Shown here piece by piece: positions 38,721 to 51,412 of a DNA stretch of 64,000 nt. The stretch comes from Serilophus lunatus (lineage: Eukaryota; Chordata; Aves; Passeriformes; Eurylaimidae). The notes beneath the pieces are model-generated. The model did no database searches and was not told where the DNA came from. It saw only the letters and a list, made by a program, of their open reading frames with translations. The number at the start of each line of letters is the position of its first letter. Position 1 is the first letter of the stretch. The position numbers and the translations under genes were made by a program. Location of the stretch: contig VXBA01006151.1 of NCBI GenBank assembly GCA_013399895.1, forward strand, positions 124,001-188,000, written 5' to 3'.

Positions 38721-40700
38721 AGATGCAGGATTAGATGCTAGTTTTCATACAATTGTTCAGAAGATACATTTTTAGTAACTAAAGATACACCCATTTTTCC
38801 TTTATAAATCAGTTCCTTTAAAAATGGTAACTTTTATTTTAAACTCTTTCCCTATCACTAAGCTTCTCACAGATGCTTGTTTCGTCATTGTATTTGAGAA
38901 AAAGAGCTAAACAAGAACCAAATACATGTGAACTAAAGTAGAAATAAACCCCATTTGACTCCAAACTAAGATCCACACAAATTATGCTCCACAGAATCAA
39001 TAACCATTCTGCTTTTTGCATCCATATTTAAACAGACCTAATCTCATACATAAAGGTGGCAGGTTTAACATTTACAAGATAATTGTCAGACAGACTTTAG
39101 ATCAGCCAGATGTCCAGAAATATATTGTTAAATCTCAACTGTAGTTTTTACCTCCAAAATTAGGCTGTATTCTATCTCCTGCCCCCCATGCCTCATTTTT
39201 AAATCCTTCCATTATTCACTCCATAGCTTTTTATTATCCTCCCCTTAACTCAGTGTGATCAGTTAAGTTCCAGCAGATGAACACATTCTCCATATGAATT
39301 AGAAATCCAACATAGCCACAGTGCTGCCTGGTATTTACATGTAAAGTGGTAAATCTTATAAGAAGAAAATTAAAATGACATCAATTTATACTTTGCATTA
39401 AGTGGATCAGACATCTCCTCTCTCCCTTCCCCCGCTCCCTCCCAGCCCCCAAAGCTTAAATGACGACAGCAGCACTTAATCTTTTTTGCTGAAGGATGTT
39501 AACAGCACTGGGCTGTGTGTACTGCTCTAAGTTTGTCGGTTATTAAATACTTTTTCTGCTTGGTTGCTTTCAGGCTTAGAGTCAAGTTAAAAATAAATGA
39601 ATACAATGAAATTATTAATACCCGTTTCTGAACAAACTTTAAGCATTTAAGAGATAGAGAGCTCAGTAAATGCATTCTAATGAAATTTATTTCTTTTATT
39701 TCAATTTAGAGGTGATGGACAACAAACATGCAACATTTCTAAGGACTGACATGTAGCAGGGCAATGAAAATTTAGGAATCCTCTATGCAATTGACATGCT
39801 TCTAAGAAGATTTTGATCAAAACTAAACACAAAGCCCATACTCCCTTCACCCCACATGAACTCACAACTAAACCTGCTACATTTCACTTCTTTCTCTTAG
39901 AAAACCCCAGATTAGTATATCCAAGTGGCTTAAGGTCCTGCCTTGGTTTTGGACCCCAGTCTGAAAAACAGGAAGGTGTTTCCCATCCTCTGTTCCTAGG
40001 CCAGCTCCCAGGGAGACTGTGTTTCTTCCTACAATCATGTCCTGCTAGGAGCAGAAGTAAACATTCCCCACCACAAACTGCCCACTCACAGCAGTGACGT
40101 GGGTAGTTCACCAGTCTGCTTTCTCCACTCTCCACCTCTTCCATCTCCTCTCCCTCCTGCCTCTTGGGACAAAGCAAGCAACACAAAACCAGTACATTTT
40201 CTAATGCACAAGCCTAGTTTCTTGACAGCCTGCATCAATTTTGACAATGAGGAGGCAGCAGACATGAGGCAGCAGGAGAGATGCTATAATTATACCAGGC
40301 AACACTGAGAGAGCACCTACTACTCCAGTACCGTCATCTTCAACACCAGTGGCCACCAGGAGGGCAACAAATGACAGCACAGAGCTTGCCCAGGGCAAGA
40401 TGAGACACAGGTGAGGGCCAGAACAACCAGGGCCTCCAAGCCAGATCCTGCAGAGCTGCCCCTTTGGATACTCATGCTGGAAGGAATTGCCCTCTTCATG
40501 TCATGCAAGGGCCCCGTGGCAAGGCTTCAGTGATGCCTCTGCTCAGCCAAGCATTGCTGCATGGCTCCCGCACCATGAAGCTGCATGGGCAGGTGAGGCT
40601 GAAGACGCCAAGGAAAAGTATCATGACAAGGAGTAAAGCCAGAGGAAGGGTGACCTGCTGGCCACAGAGGATTACTCCTCCCACCTTCTTCCCTCCCAGA

Positions 40701-40730
40701 CAAACCAAACCAAACCAAACCAAACCGAAC
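40701..40730. repeat. (CAAAC)6 microsatellite
   Basis: Six tandem 5-bp CAAAC units, the last with one substitution (CGAAC). Confidence 0.95.
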
Positions 40731-42631
40731 TTAGGGCAGTGAGAGTTGAGCCTAAAGGCAAATCCATTTAGGAGTGCCCAAGCATTTCTGCTGAAAGCCA
40801 AGATGTAAAATTTGTCTCCCCACCCCAGGGGCCCCAGCTACACAGGCATACTGGTTGGCCTATGGAGGAGGTGGTAGAATCCAAATGTGGGCTCAGCCTC
40901 CCACCTCCCAGAGCACAAGGTCCCACCATGGTGAGATCCTGGGCAGGGATGATGGAAAGCAGCCCTGGTCCCAGGTTGTGCTGAGCAGGAAGTGCAGCAG
41001 AAAGAACCTCACAGGAAGTTTTAACAGCAAGGCCACAATGCACTGGAAGAGGAGTGTTAAGGGTGTTCTTCCATCAGCCAGAGAATAAGCCAACAGCCTC
41101 TATCCTCTCACTTTTGGGGGAAAGGATGAGATGGGAGCAAGCAACAAATGATGAAGGCACAACGTGTGTGGTGAGGATGCCAGTCACATCTCCTATACCC
41201 TGTAATTCTCCACCTCACACCAACCACTGGTACCTGCTGGCTCCCTGGAAAAGAAAGCAATACAATTTGCACTCTGCTGAATAAACTCATTTCCTTTTCC
41301 AACTATCTCAAGTGACAGTCATTCCTCTTATCATCGTAAAGCACATTAATAGAATGAACACTGCCCAAGGCAACTGTGTTAATTTTTTTCTCTTTTTGAG
41401 GAGCCCACATCAGAGTAGCTAGAATGAGGGACACTGTCAAGAAGGTATGAAGCAGCTCCAGAGATGGCCAACAGGACACTGATGACTGAGGGAGTGCCCG
41501 CAGGAAGGTTTTGGGTTATTCTGTCCATGGCAGGGAGAAAGTGAAGGGCATAGGGCGTTAAGTGAAGAAGACAAGCCAATATACTTGCAGTGATACATAC
41601 ATGGGCAACCAGCTCTGCTGTTAAACAATTATCCTTCACCCTCTTATAGATGCTGCTTTATGTCAAATGCCATCTATAAATCTTTTAAATTGTGGCAAAG
41701 CTCATGGGGAAAGATGGAAATGACAGAAATCCATTTGTCACAGCACACTGGTTTCACTCCAAAGTGAGACATGGGCTGTGTCTGTCAGCTCCAAGCTCTG
41801 ATTTCCCAGTAAACATACAGGTCTCACACCATAGCTCCCATGGCTGTGAGTCACCACAAAAACTTCCATTTACGAGGAATGCTTAATGCAGCATAGCCTT
41901 GACAAAAAGATGGGTAAAATTCAGTTGTTACAGGATCAAAATACATGTTTTCAGAAATTGTAGTAAGTGTGTTCATGGTCGGACTGGCATTTGCATTGTG
42001 TCATAGAAATACAGTGACACAACATGGTGTTCCTGGATGGATTTTTGTAGCTACAAGTAAGTTTTTTCTTCTTCAGAGAAGTGGTGTAATTCAAGCCTTC
42101 TCCACAACTCCTCTTTCATGCCTGGCCTGAATTTTCTGAAAGCTACACCTATGCAGCAGTTTTTTCAGCTTAGGAAAGTTAAGTGTCATTTTCATACTCC
42201 TCCTTCTTCTTAGAAGGAAAAGCCCACACTACTGTTCCAGCAGGTCACACAGGCTGAGCACAGACACCACTGTCCAAGCAGCATTTTCTTCTTAAATTTG
42301 CTTCCTGGCACACGATTAGTAACTCAAATGCTTTTCTGGAGGCCGTTCCCTCTCCATGTTCTTTTATACTCAGCTTCCACCCACTAGCATCCAAGTGTCC
42401 TGAATGTATCACTGGAAAAGAATGATAACAGCACAGTAAATTCTGACTTCTGCCTTCCCACTCTTTGTCCTTTTGTGGATTTCACTTTCTGCAGCTCTCC
42501 TGCATCCAGCCTTGCCAAGGCTATGGGCCCTTGGCAGGTAAGGGCACTACTGCATGAGCATAATCGTGCTGGCATCCAGCTCCACTCAGAAGTTACTTTG
42601 ACAGCAAGAAACAGAGCAAATAGAAATTAAC

Positions 42632-42661
42632 AAAAAAAAAAAAAAAAAAAAAGAAAAAAAA
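42632..42661. repeat. Poly-A run, interrupted
   Basis: 21 A (42632-42652), a single G, then 8 A. Simple sequence on the plus strand in intron 1. Confidence 0.92.
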
Positions 42662-42729
42662 GAGTGATAGAGTAAGAGCGCAAATGAAAAGATGGAAGGA
42701 AATGGCACAGCAAACACCACTACAATGTT

Positions 42730-43150
42730 TCTGTTGTTCTTTTATAGCCCATCTGTGAAGCCCTAAGTGCTTTATTAGTGCGTTTCTTCTGTAAAAAATG
42801 GAAAATCAACCATTGGTGTGCAAATGCTTACTGGTCTAATTACAACTGCTTAATATCCTTGTTACACCTTTAACCTGCCCATTTTCTGTGAACCAACCCC
42901 TCCTCTCCCAACAACATGGTCAGCTATTTAACAAAATTCTAGGAGGTGAGATCACAAGTACATCAGACCGCCCTCTGCAAAAAAGCACAAAGCCTGTGGC
43001 TCTCTAAAGACCACTGCTCTAGTTTATGGCCTTAAATGCTTAGTAGATTACATACAGATAATGCACCTTTAAGATGGCTAAGTGACCATTTTGTCCTCAG
43101 ACATTTGCGTATGATGCTTACACCACCATCTTGTGGTGGTTTGACAACTT
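42730..43150. promoter_or_regulatory. Candidate conserved non-coding element with hairpin
   Basis: This repeat-free stretch has a TAATTA homeodomain core (42837-42842), a TGCAAAT POU-type half site (about 42820), a YY1-like AAGATGGC (43071-43078) and a second YY1-like site read on the minus strand (CAAGATGG, 43126-43133). The second one lies inside a perfect 7-bp inverted repeat with a 5-base loop (43122-43140). Function is inference from motif clustering only. Confidence 0.28.
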
Positions 43151-43604
43151 CTAAGCAAAGGCCAAATCCCCTCTTGGATTACAAACATCAATAGATAACT
43201 TAATATAATCACTTGGCTCTTGAGTTTATGTCCAAATTTCTAGCAGGCAGTACTCAATACACAGCAACCTGCAAGCCAGTCTTGGTGAAGAAGACTTTCC
43301 CACGGCAGCCTCCTCCTCAGCACAGGCAGCTCCTCCACCAGAGACTGGTCCAGCCATGGGGCACAGAAAACAGCCCAGGAGTCTGTACAATCCCTGATAA
43401 GCCTGTTCCCAACCCAAAGGCTTGTCACAACTTGTGTCCCCCTCCGTTTGGGCTGGCTGGGAGGTGGCAGGCAGAGCTCAGAAGGCAGCATGTGGGGTGG
43501 GACAGGGGCCTCATCTGCCCATCCATTTGTCCCTCAGACCCTGCTGTAACAGGAGGCTGCACAGGGCCACGAGGCAATTAAAATAACAGTGTTTTGTTTG
43601 GGCA

Positions 43605-43768
43605 TGTTCAAAGCACTGTGCAAATAGAGGGATTAATTAATCCCCACAACAGAAGTGCAAGGTAAGCACCGCTCTCCAGATGGAGAAAAAAAATGACAGA
43701 GACAGTGCGGAAAAGCCAAGAACGAAATGCAGGTCTGTGCACCTTGTCAGACTTGACTTCAGTCCCTC
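43605..43768 (+). repeat. Probable ancient MIR-like SINE
   Basis: The order of blocks follows a MIR element. They are CAAAGCACTGTGCAAAT, then TTAATTAATCCCCACAACA (consensus TTTAATCCTCACAACA), CAAGGTAAG near the GAGGTAGGTA block, CCAGATGGAGAAA...GACAGAGA (consensus CAGATGAGGAAACTGAGGCACAGAGA), and CAGGTCTG...CAGACTTGACTTCAGTCC near the 3' end. Divergence is high and the consensus is from memory, but the co-linear order over about 160 bp is convincing. Ends are approximate. Confidence 0.65.
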
Positions 43769-44529
43769 GGGCCACAAAGCAAAACATTTGCCCTTAAAGA
43801 GAAGTGATTTATAATGATCTGGATCTCAACCTTGACCTATTTTAACAATTACAACCAGACAGGAAAAAAAAATCTCTCCCAAATGTTAAATGAAGGTTTT
43901 AAATCAAAATCCTCTATTCCAATGCAGTGGCATTTTCTGTACAAAAAGATACAACTGCAAACCCCTCCTTGCTCGATGGTGGCAAGTTCTTGAGCTCATT
44001 TACCCCAGAGTGATGCTAAAAGTAAGCAGTGCTGGGACATTTTCACAAACAGGCTGTGCTACTGGTTCTCAAGTCACATGCCATATGCAATAGCAAGCAC
44101 AGAGCTGTCCTGTTGCTATTTAGACCCAAGTGCTAAACTGCAGTAACTAAAATAGTTTTGTACAGAAGTGCCTGGTGTAACCTCTACAGGGATGCTGCAC
44201 AATACTAAAGTTTGATGAAACAATCCCTCTGTGAGGTGTGGACTACACTGCAGGATTTGGAGCCATTGCATTACATGAGACCTAACATTCAGCACACCGA
44301 GTTTATTTCACCTTTATACAAAAGCCAGCTGACAGGGAGGACAGCAGAAACTACTCCTTGCTGCACAGAGGAGTAGTAGCTGATATGAAGGGGACTGTAC
44401 TCTCCAAAGCAAGAGCTAGAACAAGACTTATTTTTGTTTTCTGAAAACCCAAGATCTATGCACTTGTTCCTTCCCCACAAAAAGACTGAACAGACCTTCA
44501 GGTGATCATCGGTGAGCAGAAAATTATTT

Positions 44530-44567
44530 CTATGTAGGTTAAGAGTTGGTTGCTATGTAGGTTAAGA
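44530..44567. repeat. 23-bp tandem repeat, 1.6 copies
   Basis: CTATGTAGGTTAAGA begins at 44530 and again at 44553, giving a 23-bp period with the second copy partial. A small local duplication. Confidence 0.85.
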
Positions 44568-47040
44568 TTCAGTCATCTCAAACTCAAAAGATTGCAGAGT
44601 ACAGTTTTCTTGCTTGGAAGATCTCACAGCAGTTCACAGGCTCACATGATCCTTAATGCTGCCTCTGGCACCAAACAAGAGCTTCCTCTCGATTCTTATT
44701 CAAAACATCTGAGCATTTAAGCATCTAATCAAGTCGAGCTGTCTTTCACGGTGGGAAAACACATATGGTAAATATTTTACCCAATAAGTTATAATGGACT
44801 CGGGTACAATTCAGGCTGTTAAACATCCTTGTAAAATGCAGGTTTTAATTTTTAAGGGCTTTGTTTTCTACAACATGAGATGGCACACTGACACTTTGAA
44901 CAAGGATGAAATGACTCTGTAACAGTCTAGCTAAAAAGAGGTTCTGATATTTTCCTAGTGGAAAAATAATTCCAAAATAATGGATTAAACTTATGGTCTT
45001 ACCAGTGACAGGACAAAGAGGGAAGGAAGTATATGATTTCTATTAAAACTATCCAAAGCAAACCACAAAGGATGGGCATAATAAGCTCCAGGTTTTTTTG
45101 CCCTGTTACCTTTCTCTGGAGCTCTCAGTCCTTTTGGTCACAGTCTGGCTTCATCAGCCAGAACCCTTCAAGGGCTGCCCATCAAGGTGGTTCATACTGT
45201 ACTGGAGCATTTTTGCGCTCCCCAGAACACCCTCTATGATCCCATCTGTCCTACATGGCTAGAGCATGTTATGGCTTACAAGGCTGAGACTTCACCTGTT
45301 TAGGAGAAGGGAGAGGGCTGTGGCTAGAGCTCCTAGTGTTACTTCACCAAGAGCCCAGGACTTTATTTCAGTGGTGAGTGATCTTGTGACGAGTGTGTTT
45401 GCAGCAGGTTGCTTGAGTCCTGTCCCTGATTGCCATCTGTACATTTGTGACCAGCTCTAACAGGAACAGCTCATAACTGTTTCCCACTTCTACCTGGGCA
45501 ATAACTTCCCTACAGATTTCTGCTGTCATTAGACATCTTACAGTCTCCTGTGCTGTGAAGTCTAAAACAGCTTTGGCATTGCCAGCCAGTTTTCTACAGT
45601 CCTTTTATGTTTCCCATGAGCTAGACCAGGGGTCCACAGGTATGTAAGTGGGACATGAACACATACTGAGTCTCTGGTGAAGTTCTTGCTGCCACTGAAG
45701 TGTCCCATCTGCTGAACACAGCCAGTGTTTCCTGAAGTATCTGCTATGCAGACAGACTTCAGCCCTGCAGCCCATGGACATAAACCTTGACACTGGCTTC
45801 AGGTTTTCTTTGGGGGCAGCCAGCAGGGCTGTTGGAAGACATTTCCCTGTTATGCTCTGCCCTCCCTTCAAACGCTGAGAACTGAGATGTGTGGCCATCT
45901 ACTCACAGAGTTACAGAGATAAATAAAAGGCAACTGTGCTGGGAAACCTCTTAGACAGAATTCAGAATGGAGGGACTTTAGCACAAGCAGAGAAAACCCC
46001 CCCTAAAAATAGGACAATAAATCCAAGATACTTGTAGCTGTTACCTCATTAAATTGCTGGAGAAAAACGGAAAAATAATACCTTGCCACTCACATATGAA
46101 CACTGCCAAGATGGCAGAGTGCAAAACCAGGAGTGATGGCAGGAAAGCCCCTTCTTCAAGGCAGCACTACTTGCTGTACAGATAAGAAGCTGTGTGGAAC
46201 ACACTTCCCAGTATTAGCTGGCTGGTTCCTTATCTTGGGACTGGAGTTTGGAGAGGAAAAGAGACATGGATTTTCAGGCACTACCTAAAAATGGAACAGG
46301 AGTCCAATCTGCCGTGTGCTGCACAAAATTAATCACTATCATTTTACATTCCCCACAAAGTCTCATTACTCCTACCCAGAGAGAAGGTTAAAAACAGGTA
46401 TTACAAGGGGAACTTTTGAGTAGAAAAATCATTACAGAGCAAACTGCCTTTCCTATTAAAAATGCTTTATCTGTCTCTTCCTACGTCTATTTGCTACAGG
46501 TCTTCATAGATAAACCATGTTATTTGTTAGTGACATAGCACCTGAGCATGAGGGGGAGGTTCACTGACACTTTTCGGCAGCCACACACCTTGAGACCCTG
46601 TGCTGGAACTGCAGTGAGCTCATATATTGTTGCACCTGCCACACACACGTGCATTTACTGCTCATTTTGCTTATTTTATCCTCATTTTTGTCTGTACTCA
46701 GCACTTAAGAAGGGGAGAAAAGGAAAGGAATAGAAAAGACCCATTTATTTCTAGCAAAACTAAGTTTCTTTGTAGCTGAAAATGCAGAACAATTTTGTTT
46801 CCAGACTTGGCCATTTTCTCAAAGCTAACCAGCAAGCTCTAACACACTTGAGGAATTAATTGTTAGAGCAAGAAAATATCAAAGAGAAAGCCATCGGCAT
46901 TCACCTCTTCTGCAGTACTGCTATCATCAACCCTCTCCCTCTTTAAGCATCAAAGAAGTTCTTAGTGGAAATTTCACTGTTAACATTTTAAAACAAGATG
47001 CACTATGGTAATGTAAGCTTTCAATTTAATTTCTAATGTC

Positions 47041-47060
47041 ATATATTTATATATATATAA
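47041..47060. repeat. Short AT-rich dinucleotide tract
   Basis: About 20 bases of alternating A and T with one break; a short simple repeat. Confidence 0.8.
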
Positions 47061-50000
47061 ACCCACAATTTATTGAAGGATCTGGCCTGCTCAAAATCCA
47101 TCCTTCTAGAAGTGTTCTTAGCCAGAGGTGAAAACCACTTCAAAATACAATACCAACAGCCAAGTTAGTTTCTTTTCCAGCAAAGCTACTGAAGCTTCAA
47201 AATCTGATGTCAGATTTACCCTCTCGGCAAAATTTTAAGCAATTAACTGCATTACCTGGTGCTGCCACGAGATGTCAGGGAGCAATAGAGAAAAATTATT
47301 TGTAGCTGCCCTAAATCACAAAGCTGGCATTGTAAAGGGGAGGTAACAGTCAGCTCAGCCACACCAACTCTGTGACAGTGATGTCCACATGATTCTGCCC
47401 CTATTTACTTCAATATGTCTTATCACACCAGAATATCTTATAGGCAGGGAGTCTTCTTTCAAATAAACACCCCCAGGTTTTGAGAGTGTCATCAGGGGAA
47501 GGAAGGAAAAAAAAATTAAGCTCGGTTTTCTGAAGATGGAAATTCAAAAGAAAAACCCTAAGGTAATGTAACAGCATTATGTAGGTCTTAAAGGCACATG
47601 GCTCAGAAATACCCATCTTCCAACATTAGGATCAGCCCTGCTTTGTGCACATGTAACAATATTATTACATATACTGCTGTATCTTCTCTCTTTTAATTAT
47701 CATGCTGCTGGCAGCAGATTTTACACACTTTATTCAGATCCCCACCCTCTCCAAATCCCCTTTCAGCGATGAATAAAATACCGAAGGATGCATTACAGGC
47801 TCCATAGCAGCCACTTTGTTCTGCCAAATTTGAAGAGACCCTTCAAGTCACTTTGTAGCAGAGTCTGAATTGGAACATGTGATGGGAGAGGAGGGCATAC
47901 AAGGTGATTGCAGCATGAGTTTGAAACCATGGAATTGTACAGAGGTGGTAAAGCCACAACTGGATTTGATGGCAAGATAGAAATGTTAAAAAAGAGCTAC
48001 CCTGTATCATCCATATGTCATCTTTCTGGAAATGCATCAGATTGCTTTTCAAATCCTACCACAGCTATTTTTTGTATCCTTTCAATATGATGGATACAAG
48101 GCTTGGAGGATGTTGAAGTCTCTTACATGATGTAGAACACATACACTTTCTTGTAAAGAGAGTAAGAATGTTAAAAATTGGTATCTTGGGTCCTTTCCAA
48201 GGTAAGATGGAAGTGCAACAAGTCCCAGGGGAAACGAAAAATTCCTACTTCGCTTGCAGTGTAAATCCTGTTCAGGAGCAGCCCAAGAACATGATTAATT
48301 ATATGGCTGTTTAAACTGCACCTTTTACTGGCTTCAAGCAGAGAAATTCAGAGGTCCAGAGGAGAAAAATGTTTCTGTGGCAGACTGAGTGACTGAAAAC
48401 CATGTCTAAGACTTTAAGACATTCAAGGTGGAGAGAGGGCTGAGAGCGCACATCAGGTGAGGAGCAAAGCAGCCAATAGCATATAGCAAATTAATTATTT
48501 CTTTCTAGAAGTTCTGTGTGTAGGATTTCATACATTGCATTAGATGGGTATACAGACACATCTATGTCCAAATACAAAAAAGTCTAAGGAGCCACGTTTT
48601 GAAGGGGTAATCTGGCAACCCTAAAGGAAACGAGTTAGTGGGCAACTCCTCATGAAGCTTGTCCCAGGGCCTCAGCGACACACGAGAGGACCAGCAGCTG
48701 GGAACACAGCTGATGCCCTGGAAACCTGCAAGCAGATGGAAACTAGAATGATGGATGTCAGCAGGGAAACGGCGTGGGTAGCACTTTGTTCCGGATGCTT
48801 CGTGCTGAACGTAGGAGATTATCGGTTATGTGAGCAGCAGATATATGGGCAACAGTTCCAGCTACAGTGGATGCTCTGCTTCCCATCATAATCTCTCTCC
48901 CAGGTGATGGGAGCAGCAGAAGCAATGCTTTCCTTTCCTATCTGGAACACAGCGTGGTATGGAGCACAAGGTAAACGCAGCACCCACAAATTGGGTTGTG
49001 CCAGTCTTGGCGTAAAACACTCACTACAGGCAGCACATGGTACAGCCTAATGAAAATTGCTTCTGAGAGTCTGAGTTCCAAATGCCTCAGTGAGGAGACG
49101 GCCCCATCCTTATGTTAAGTCATAACACTAGGGAAATCCCATGACACTGAAGAGCAGTTCTTGCTTGTTGTGGTGTATCAGGCTGTTGCATGCTATAAAT
49201 ACAGCCACTAAGGCTGTGTATTAGTTCCACAGTATGTCAGGCAGCAGACACTTCCAGTATCACACATTGCAGGCAGTGTTGACTCTTAAAAATTCCTTCA
49301 GGTTATGGCAACTTCGGTGTGAGGCAGGTGCTTAGGTTTACAGCCTTGTTATCTGATGCTGAATGCTTTTTAGAGCTATCTTTTGCACTGAACAGATTTA
49401 TTCTACAAACAGCATTTGAAAAATTTCCCAAACTGTACTGGCATCCTTATTTATTTATGAATCAGTGAATAATTCATGATAGGGGGCAGAAAAAGGGAAG
49501 AGTTGGGTACAAACAAGGTGCCCAGGATTATAACATATGTATGAATTTGAAGAAAAAAACTTTTGATTTTAAAATATAAGACTGCAAAGTTATCTGACAG
49601 CATCACCTTTAAAGCCTTATGACATCATTTCATGTTTCTAAATGCACATCAGCAACCACAGGAGAGATTAGTGGTTCAGAGCCACACCACAGAGATCCAG
49701 GCACAGACCCACTGAGTTCACTGTGGGCTTTTTCAGATACTTCAGATACTCTTGCATAAGAGAGCAAAAGGCTGCACAAAGGCATTAGATGATACTCCAT
49801 GCAGACCACTAACTTGAATTAAAGGCAAAGGATGCAGAGCTGTGCTCTAAGGGCTGATGACATGTGCAAAGGTGGGTGGTCAGGGCACAACCTGAATCCC
49901 ATGATAGGCAAACCTGAAAAATTTCTGTGATAGTTCGAAAAAAACCCAAACAAATCCACCCTGAAAAAAAGCCAACAAAGTCTGTTAGTACCCAGTATAC

Positions 50001-50680
50001 TTCCAGATGCTGATTGTCCAGTTCTCTAGCCAAAGGCAGGGCAGGCCGATCATGCCCTGCAACTGCAGACACCAAAGGGAGTTCATGTTTCCAGCTCTTA
50101 CTGTCAGCATTTGAGCTTGATAGAATCAGGTCAAAATCAGTCTTGCTCAGTCTGATGTAATGCAGACTTCTGGATCCTACTCTGCTCATCAAGATGTGAG
50201 ACCTCATTTTCCTTTCCCACAATCATGCTGTTATAAACTGCCAGAGAAGAGCTAGTGCTGTAGAATGACATGTCAGCAACAAAAACCTCCAAACCTTAGG
50301 TACAGTGAACATTTTCAGAGAGTGGAAGCACGTTTCCTACTACCACAGAAAATAAAGGAAATTAATAATGTGCCAGATCAGGCAGGTACCTTAACTTAAA
50401 GCCATTTAAGTTAACTGCACTCCCCAAAATCTATTGAAAGCCAATATAAATATGATGTACTGACTTATGTTGCAAATAAAAAGAAAAATAGAGTGAAGAG
50501 GATGTGGTATCCTCCTTCCCTAGCACTGGCTTCTGCAGGAACATTCGGTGGCATGCCCTGTCACAATCTCTTCTCCATGCTCCTTCTCAGATAGATTATT
50601 CAAGTCAGAAGGTCAGGGGAAAACATAATTTTGCCCATCCATAAGTGCTGAAAGCAATCATAGCTAAAAATGACACAGGA

Positions 50681-50720
50681 TCTTCTGACATATGTGAAGA
50701 TCTTCTGTCTTATGTGAAGA
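50681..50720. repeat. 20-bp tandem repeat, two copies
   Basis: Two adjacent 20-bp units, both starting TCTTCTG and ending TATGTGAAGA, differ at two positions. Recent or constrained local duplication inside intron 1. Confidence 0.9.
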
Positions 50721-51122
50721 CAGAACTTCCAACCCCATAAGACTTGCTATATTCCCAAGTGGTTCAAACAGAGTGGACTGACATAGTAAAGACATGGGTT
50801 AAAGGGATGCACCTTGACCACCTCCAGAAAGGGATCTGCATATATTCCAATCAGTGAGGTTCTTCTAACTGATGAAAGCTTCCTCTAAATTGAAACTGGT
50901 TGTACAGAAATGTCAAAAAGGCCTGTTAATGCTTCAACATACCTCCAGGAATTTACTCGGAGAAAGCAAAGACCAAACTACTCCCGAATCACAAGAATAA
51001 AGCCACAAATCAGTCCAAAATCCAGGTTGGAAAAGCCAGTGAGTTTTGACACTGGGAAAATACAGTCACGAAAGCACAAACCCCACACCCCTGCGCATTT
51101 ACTGCTTCAGTCAGTCTGAATT

Positions 51123-51412
51123 CCTCCGGCAGAAGCAAGCGGCTGCTGATTGCCACCCGCTAATTATAGCGCTGCTCTCACGACAAGGCCGGCGCTGCTG
51201 GGGCGGTGTGAAGGCAGGCAGCTCCGTGACACATTCACCAGCAGCTCTCCAAAAATGACCCACTCCCACCCGCCTTCATTTCACAGCCACCATTTAATTG
51301 CTGGCAGGGAGGAGCGGTCAGCCCTCGGTGACGGCCCCTTGCTGCTCCTCCAGCCTCACATTCTCGCAGCTGCGCCGGGCTGACAGGGAGCACCTGGTCC
51401 CTCTCGATTTGA
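51123..51412. promoter_or_regulatory. Intronic CpG-dense segment (small CpG island candidate)
   Basis: About 17 CpG dinucleotides fall in roughly 290 bp by hand count, whereas CpG is rare in most of the window. Local GC content is also well above its surroundings, for example around GGCCGGCGCTGCTGGGGCGG at about 51187-51206. A TAATTATAGCGC segment precedes it. By rough estimate the observed/expected CpG ratio is about 0.6, near the usual CpG-island limit. It could be an alternative promoter or internal enhancer of TSPAN7, or the start of a non-coding transcript. The exon 1 peptide of TSPAN7 is not encoded here on either strand, so it is not the known first coding exon. Confidence 0.5.

Noticed and set aside
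47270..47350. Possible MIR fragment around an AATCACAAAGCTGG block
   Set aside because: The resemblance to the AGGTCACACAGCTAG block is weak and no other landmark is in order.
49809..50222. 137-codon minus-strand frame, considered as a CR1 reverse-transcriptase relic
   Set aside because: None of the reverse-transcriptase or CR1 C-terminal motifs appear, and the composition looks random.
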